Positions 51,622 to 54,711 of a stretch of 54,711 nt of DNA are shown here, in pieces. A model generated the notes under the pieces. It was not told the DNA's origin. It worked only from the letters and a program-made list of their open reading frames with translations, and ran no database searches. Location of the stretch: positions 579,389-634,099 of the forward strand of contig WELA01010285.1 of assembly GCA_009602735.1 (NCBI GenBank). Reading direction: 5' to 3'. The stretch comes from Mesotaenium endlicherianum. Taxonomy: Eukaryota; Streptophyta; Zygnematophyceae; Zygnematales; Mesotaeniaceae. Both the position numbers and the translations under genes were made by a program. Position 1 is the stretch's first letter; every line of letters starts with the position of its first letter.

Positions 51622-52732
51622 AAGCTGCCAGCTGTCGCAGCCACCGCGCTGCAGTCAACTACGCGTCAACACAATGACGCCGCACTTACAACGAGGGCTG
51701 CACACGTCAACAATGACGCGTCAGCAGACCCTACGCGCCTCGCCCTCACACCTGTCAGGAGCGACAGAGCGAGCCCCCACGCGCTGACAGATGGCCGGCC
51801 CCAGGCCTGCGCAGCTCTGCCAGCCTGCGTTGAGCACGGCCTCGCTATCGGGTCGACGCTGTCGCCACGCGCACGTCCGTACGACGACAAAGCGCCCACA
51901 ACGGAGGCCGCAGGCGCCGACATCGACACCCCTGCAGGCCCGGCTTGTCCCGCGCTGACACCTGTCAGCAGCAACACGGCGAGTCTCCACTGGGTGACAG
52001 GTGGCAGGCCCCACGCCTGCGGAGTCCTGGCAGCCAACGCTACGATCAGGCCCATCAACGGGACCACGCAACAGCCAGCGCAGCCCGCGCAGACGGCGAC
52101 ACACGCGCCCTTTGCATGCGCTGCCCTGCTGGCGCCAGCAGTGTTGCACGGCGCCTGTGCAGCGACAGGTGGCGCCCGAGCACAAGTCCGCCAGCCGGCC
52201 ACTTCCGCTACAGCTTCAGCGGCCGTGCGAGTAACGGCCGCGTGGACGTGCGCAACGCAGCGCACGAGCGCGAAGCAACAGGGCAAACGCCCGCTGCTGG
52301 CTGCTGTTTACAGCAGGTCCCAGCACGTGTCACGCACACGCTGGTCGCGGTGCCGACTTACGGCGTCGGCATGGCCAGGCGCACACGCCAACACGGGCCA
52401 GCGCCACAAACTATGCTCCGCACGTTCGGCAGCAACGCAGGCGGCACAGCTCCAGCAGCAGCTGCGCAAGCCAGCTGCGCACACGCGTTGCCACATGGCA
52501 CGCACACGCAGCCCGGCACAGCAAGGAGCGCTCGAGCAAACGCGGCCGGCATAGCCGCATGGGGGGAGGCATCCCTGCGCTATGCGCCCCGACTGCAGGT
52601 CGGAGCTCCGACGAGGCGCTCACGGCTGCGCACAACCAGGGCATAAACCCTGGTTGCGCACAAAGCCCTAGCGCAAGCGCTAGTTGCGCTGCCGAAGTCA
52701 CGACCAACGCACGCGCCGAAGGGGAGGCACCA
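51622..52732 (+). repeat. GC-rich Ala-coding repeat block of element G, first part
   Basis: After the gag stop, long frames on both strands reflect base composition. The sense frame (51994-52554) matches the element H block. One 34-bp palindrome lies at 52627-52660 (arms TGCGCA and AACCAGGG with CCCTGGTT and TGCGCA, loop CATAA). Units repeat with about 0.5-0.6 kb period into 53234-54711. Confidence 0.65.
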
Positions 52733-53233
52733 TGTAGTGATTTGAGTTATAATATATTAGTATGCATATATTTTAATGCTTTTGAATATATTTGAAGTAG
52801 TATTGTGTGGAGTCAAGTGTGAATAGATACTCTAGTGACTTGGTTCATGTCCTTTGAACCTTCTAAGGCATTTTCGAAGTTAGAGGAAGGACCTAGAAGA
52901 ACTTCATGTGGCAAAAGTCAAATGTGCCATTTTTAGGTCAAAAGGACATGTGTACATTATTCTAGAAAGAGGTGGCAAGTTTTGGGATGTGTTGGGTGCC
53001 AACACATCAACATACACCTTCCTAGAAATTACTTATGTAGCAAGTATATAAACAAGAGCTAGAACATAGAAAGACATGGGAGAATCACTCTTGTACTCGC
53101 CAAATTCCAGAAATATATTAACTATCAAGAAGCCATCTCTCTTTCAAGAAGCTACCACTTGTGTTCAAAGATCCTTATCTTGAATAGATAAAGTATTCTA
53201 TTTTACTAAGTACTTTATCTATCTGTCACTACA
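52733..53233 (+). repeat. Solo LTR of family D in element G
   Basis: 501 bp, TGTAGTGATTT to GTCACTACA, with the 5-bp duplication CACCA (52728-52732 and 53234-53238). It fixes the true ends of the D LTR, including the TGTAGTGA/TCACTACA inverted terminus. Confidence 0.94.
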
Positions 53234-54711
53234 CACCACGAGGTTTAGTCAAGACGGCAACGCCCCTCGCCCTCGACGGACCAACATCACGGCCAGTCTG
53301 CGTCAGGGGCAACCTGGAGGCGCCACTTGGCGGCACGGCAGTAGCGCAAAATGCTGCGCACAGCAGCGCAGTGCGCATTTGCGCAGGCACTAAAGAAGGC
53401 GCATCTGCGCAACCAGCGCGGCCAGAGGAGCGCAACGACGGCCCCAGGATTGCGGCCTGTGCAAGCCAGCACCCTTGGGACAGCGTAGCGCCATTTGGCA
53501 GCAGCGCAGCTCCATCTGGCGCACGCACAGCAGACGCAGCGCACGACAGCGCAAGCGACACAGGTCCAGCGGCAGCTGCGCACAGCAGCTGCATGCTCAC
53601 ATCTACACATGGCACGAGCACATGGCCCGGTACAGCAGGATGCGAACAAGCAGGCGCGGCCGGCATTCTCGCGACAACAGTGGCACCCCCAACCGCGCTG
53701 CGCTGTTTGATTGCCGTTCGCATCTTTGACGATGGACCCCGGCCTGCGCACAACCAGGGCTTAAACCCTGGCTGCGCACAAAACCCCGACGCACGCGCGA
53801 CTTGCAAATTTGGGACCGCAACGTGCGCACGCGCCAAGGAGGGGGCGCCACGAGCTTCGTTCGGGGCAGCCGCATCCTATGCTCTCGACGGATCGGCGTC
53901 ATGTCCAAGCGGCGCCAGGAGCAACCTAGAGGCGCCACTTGGCAACCCAGCAGTAGCGCTGCAACCTGCGCACAGGAGCGCCAGGCACATTTGCGCACGC
54001 GCTGCTGAAAGCACGTCTGCGCAAACAACGCAGCCGGAGGAGCGCGTCGACAGCGCCGCTCCAGCATGCGCCGCTGGTCAACACCCCCGCATCACCACAT
54101 TGCCCGTAGCAGTCGTGCACATGACGACGAGTGTCATGCGTACACGCCCCCGCACGACCAGATGCGACCCGGCGGTCACGTCTGGCATTCCCACGGAAGG
54201 GGGGGCATCCCCGAATGCGCTGTGCGGCCCAATCGCCGGCCGGAGCTCCGACGACGCGCTCACGGCTGCCCACAACCAGGGCATAAACCCAGGCTGCGCA
54301 CAAAGCCCTAGCGCACACTCAATTTGCGCTGCTAGGGTTTCGGCTAGCGCACGCATCAGGCGGGAGGCGCCACAAGTTTCGCACGGGGCAGTTGAAATCG
54401 ACGCTGACGCCGGACTGACGACGTGACCTCGCGACTCATGGAGCAGCCAAGGCGCACCACATGGCAACCTCACAGCAGCCGAGCCCACGCCAGCACTTGC
54501 AGCCGTTTTGGCAGCTGCGCCGGCGACGGCCGCTGCGCTATTAGTTGCTTTGCACGCGCCTGCGCCAGCAGCGCTTGCGCCTGCGCCTGAGGGTGCGTCG
54601 GCATCCGTACACACTCCAGCGCCGGCAGCCACGCTAGCAGCTGCTACGCACGCGCCAGCAGCTCCGCTGGCACCGGCAGCTGCGCCAGCGTCCGTGGCAC
54701 CTGCGCTGGCA
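53234..54711 (+). repeat. GC-rich Ala-coding repeat block of element G, second part
   Basis: Two more units with palindromes at 53745-53778 and about 54267-54300, 522 bp apart. The sense frame 53371-54426 encodes recurring LNPGCAQNP/INPGCAQSP at each palindrome. From about 54450 an Ala/Pro-rich run (APAPAALAPAPEGA, ATHAPAAPLAPAAAP) corresponds to the minisatellite part of element H at 36840-36990. No enzyme domain is seen before the window ends. Confidence 0.65.

Larger units (their letters stand above)
48870..54711 (+). mobile_element. Element G: 5' part of a Ty3/gypsy element, running off the window
   Basis: 5' LTR, gag with two zinc knuckles, then the GC-rich repeat block, cut by a D-family solo LTR (52733-53233). 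At the window end the Ala/Pro minisatellite-type run begins which, in element H, directly precedes the protease. Pol therefore lies beyond 54711. It is placed head-to-head with element H. Confidence 0.85.

Noticed and set aside
51666-54632. Long minus-strand frames in element G
   Set aside because: The plus strand is the sense strand set by gag; the opposite frames stay open because of high GC.

Overview
The window is almost entirely stacked LTR retrotransposons of the Ty3/gypsy order. Chromodomain chromoviruses, iMet-like primer sites and intron-like signals in the only non-mobile stretch point to a large streptophyte genome, for example a charophycean alga or an early-diverging land plant. 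I cannot fix the species. No rRNA, tRNA or CRISPR locus was seen, and there is no intact host gene. The only host candidate is a three-exon minus-strand fragment at 423-1500 that ends in a pectin-lyase-like beta-helix segment.

Layout. 1-2137: CA/TG-rich low-complexity DNA, then the candidate host exons. 2138-15042: element A (+ strand), a decayed Ty3 element. Its pol carries a C5-cytosine DNA methyltransferase of the DNMT3/DRM type between protease and reverse transcriptase, and a PHD finger after the integrase. A solo LTR of family C (TSD GGATG) splits the methyltransferase. 15274-30962: element B (- strand), a chromovirus. It is interrupted by an inverted solo LTR of its own family (TSD CAGGG) and by the complete younger element C (19324-28108, TSD GTGGG). 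C has open gag and pol reading frames, a -1 frameshift heptamer, and an unrecognised 566-codon ORF between pol and its 3' LTR, with a duplicated polypurine tract. 30963-33040: a GC-rich orphan fragment, an LTR C scrap and a family-G LTR between 130-bp direct repeats. 33041-41135: element H (- strand), related to A. It has a PHD finger after integrase and a long GC-rich Ala/Pro repeat block between gag and protease. Its RT has been lost and an E-family LTR sits there. 41136-48869: an E-family LTR fragment split by the nearly intact chromovirus D (- strand). 48870-54711: element G (+ strand), a sister of H placed head-to-head with it. Its gag is followed by the same palindrome-bearing repeats, cut by a solo LTR of family D (TSD CACCA). 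G runs off the window end.

Together, A, G and H look like one lineage by their gag and PHD-integrase similarity, with different insertions in the polyprotein: a DNA methyltransferase in A and a 0.5-0.6 kb-period repeat block in G/H. B, C and D are chromoviruses that end in a chromodomain. The window therefore holds several chromatin-reading elements (PHD or chromodomain) and one chromatin-writing element. The order of insertion is readable from four clean 5-bp target duplications: C is younger than B, the solo LTRs are younger than A, B and G, and D is younger than the E fragment.
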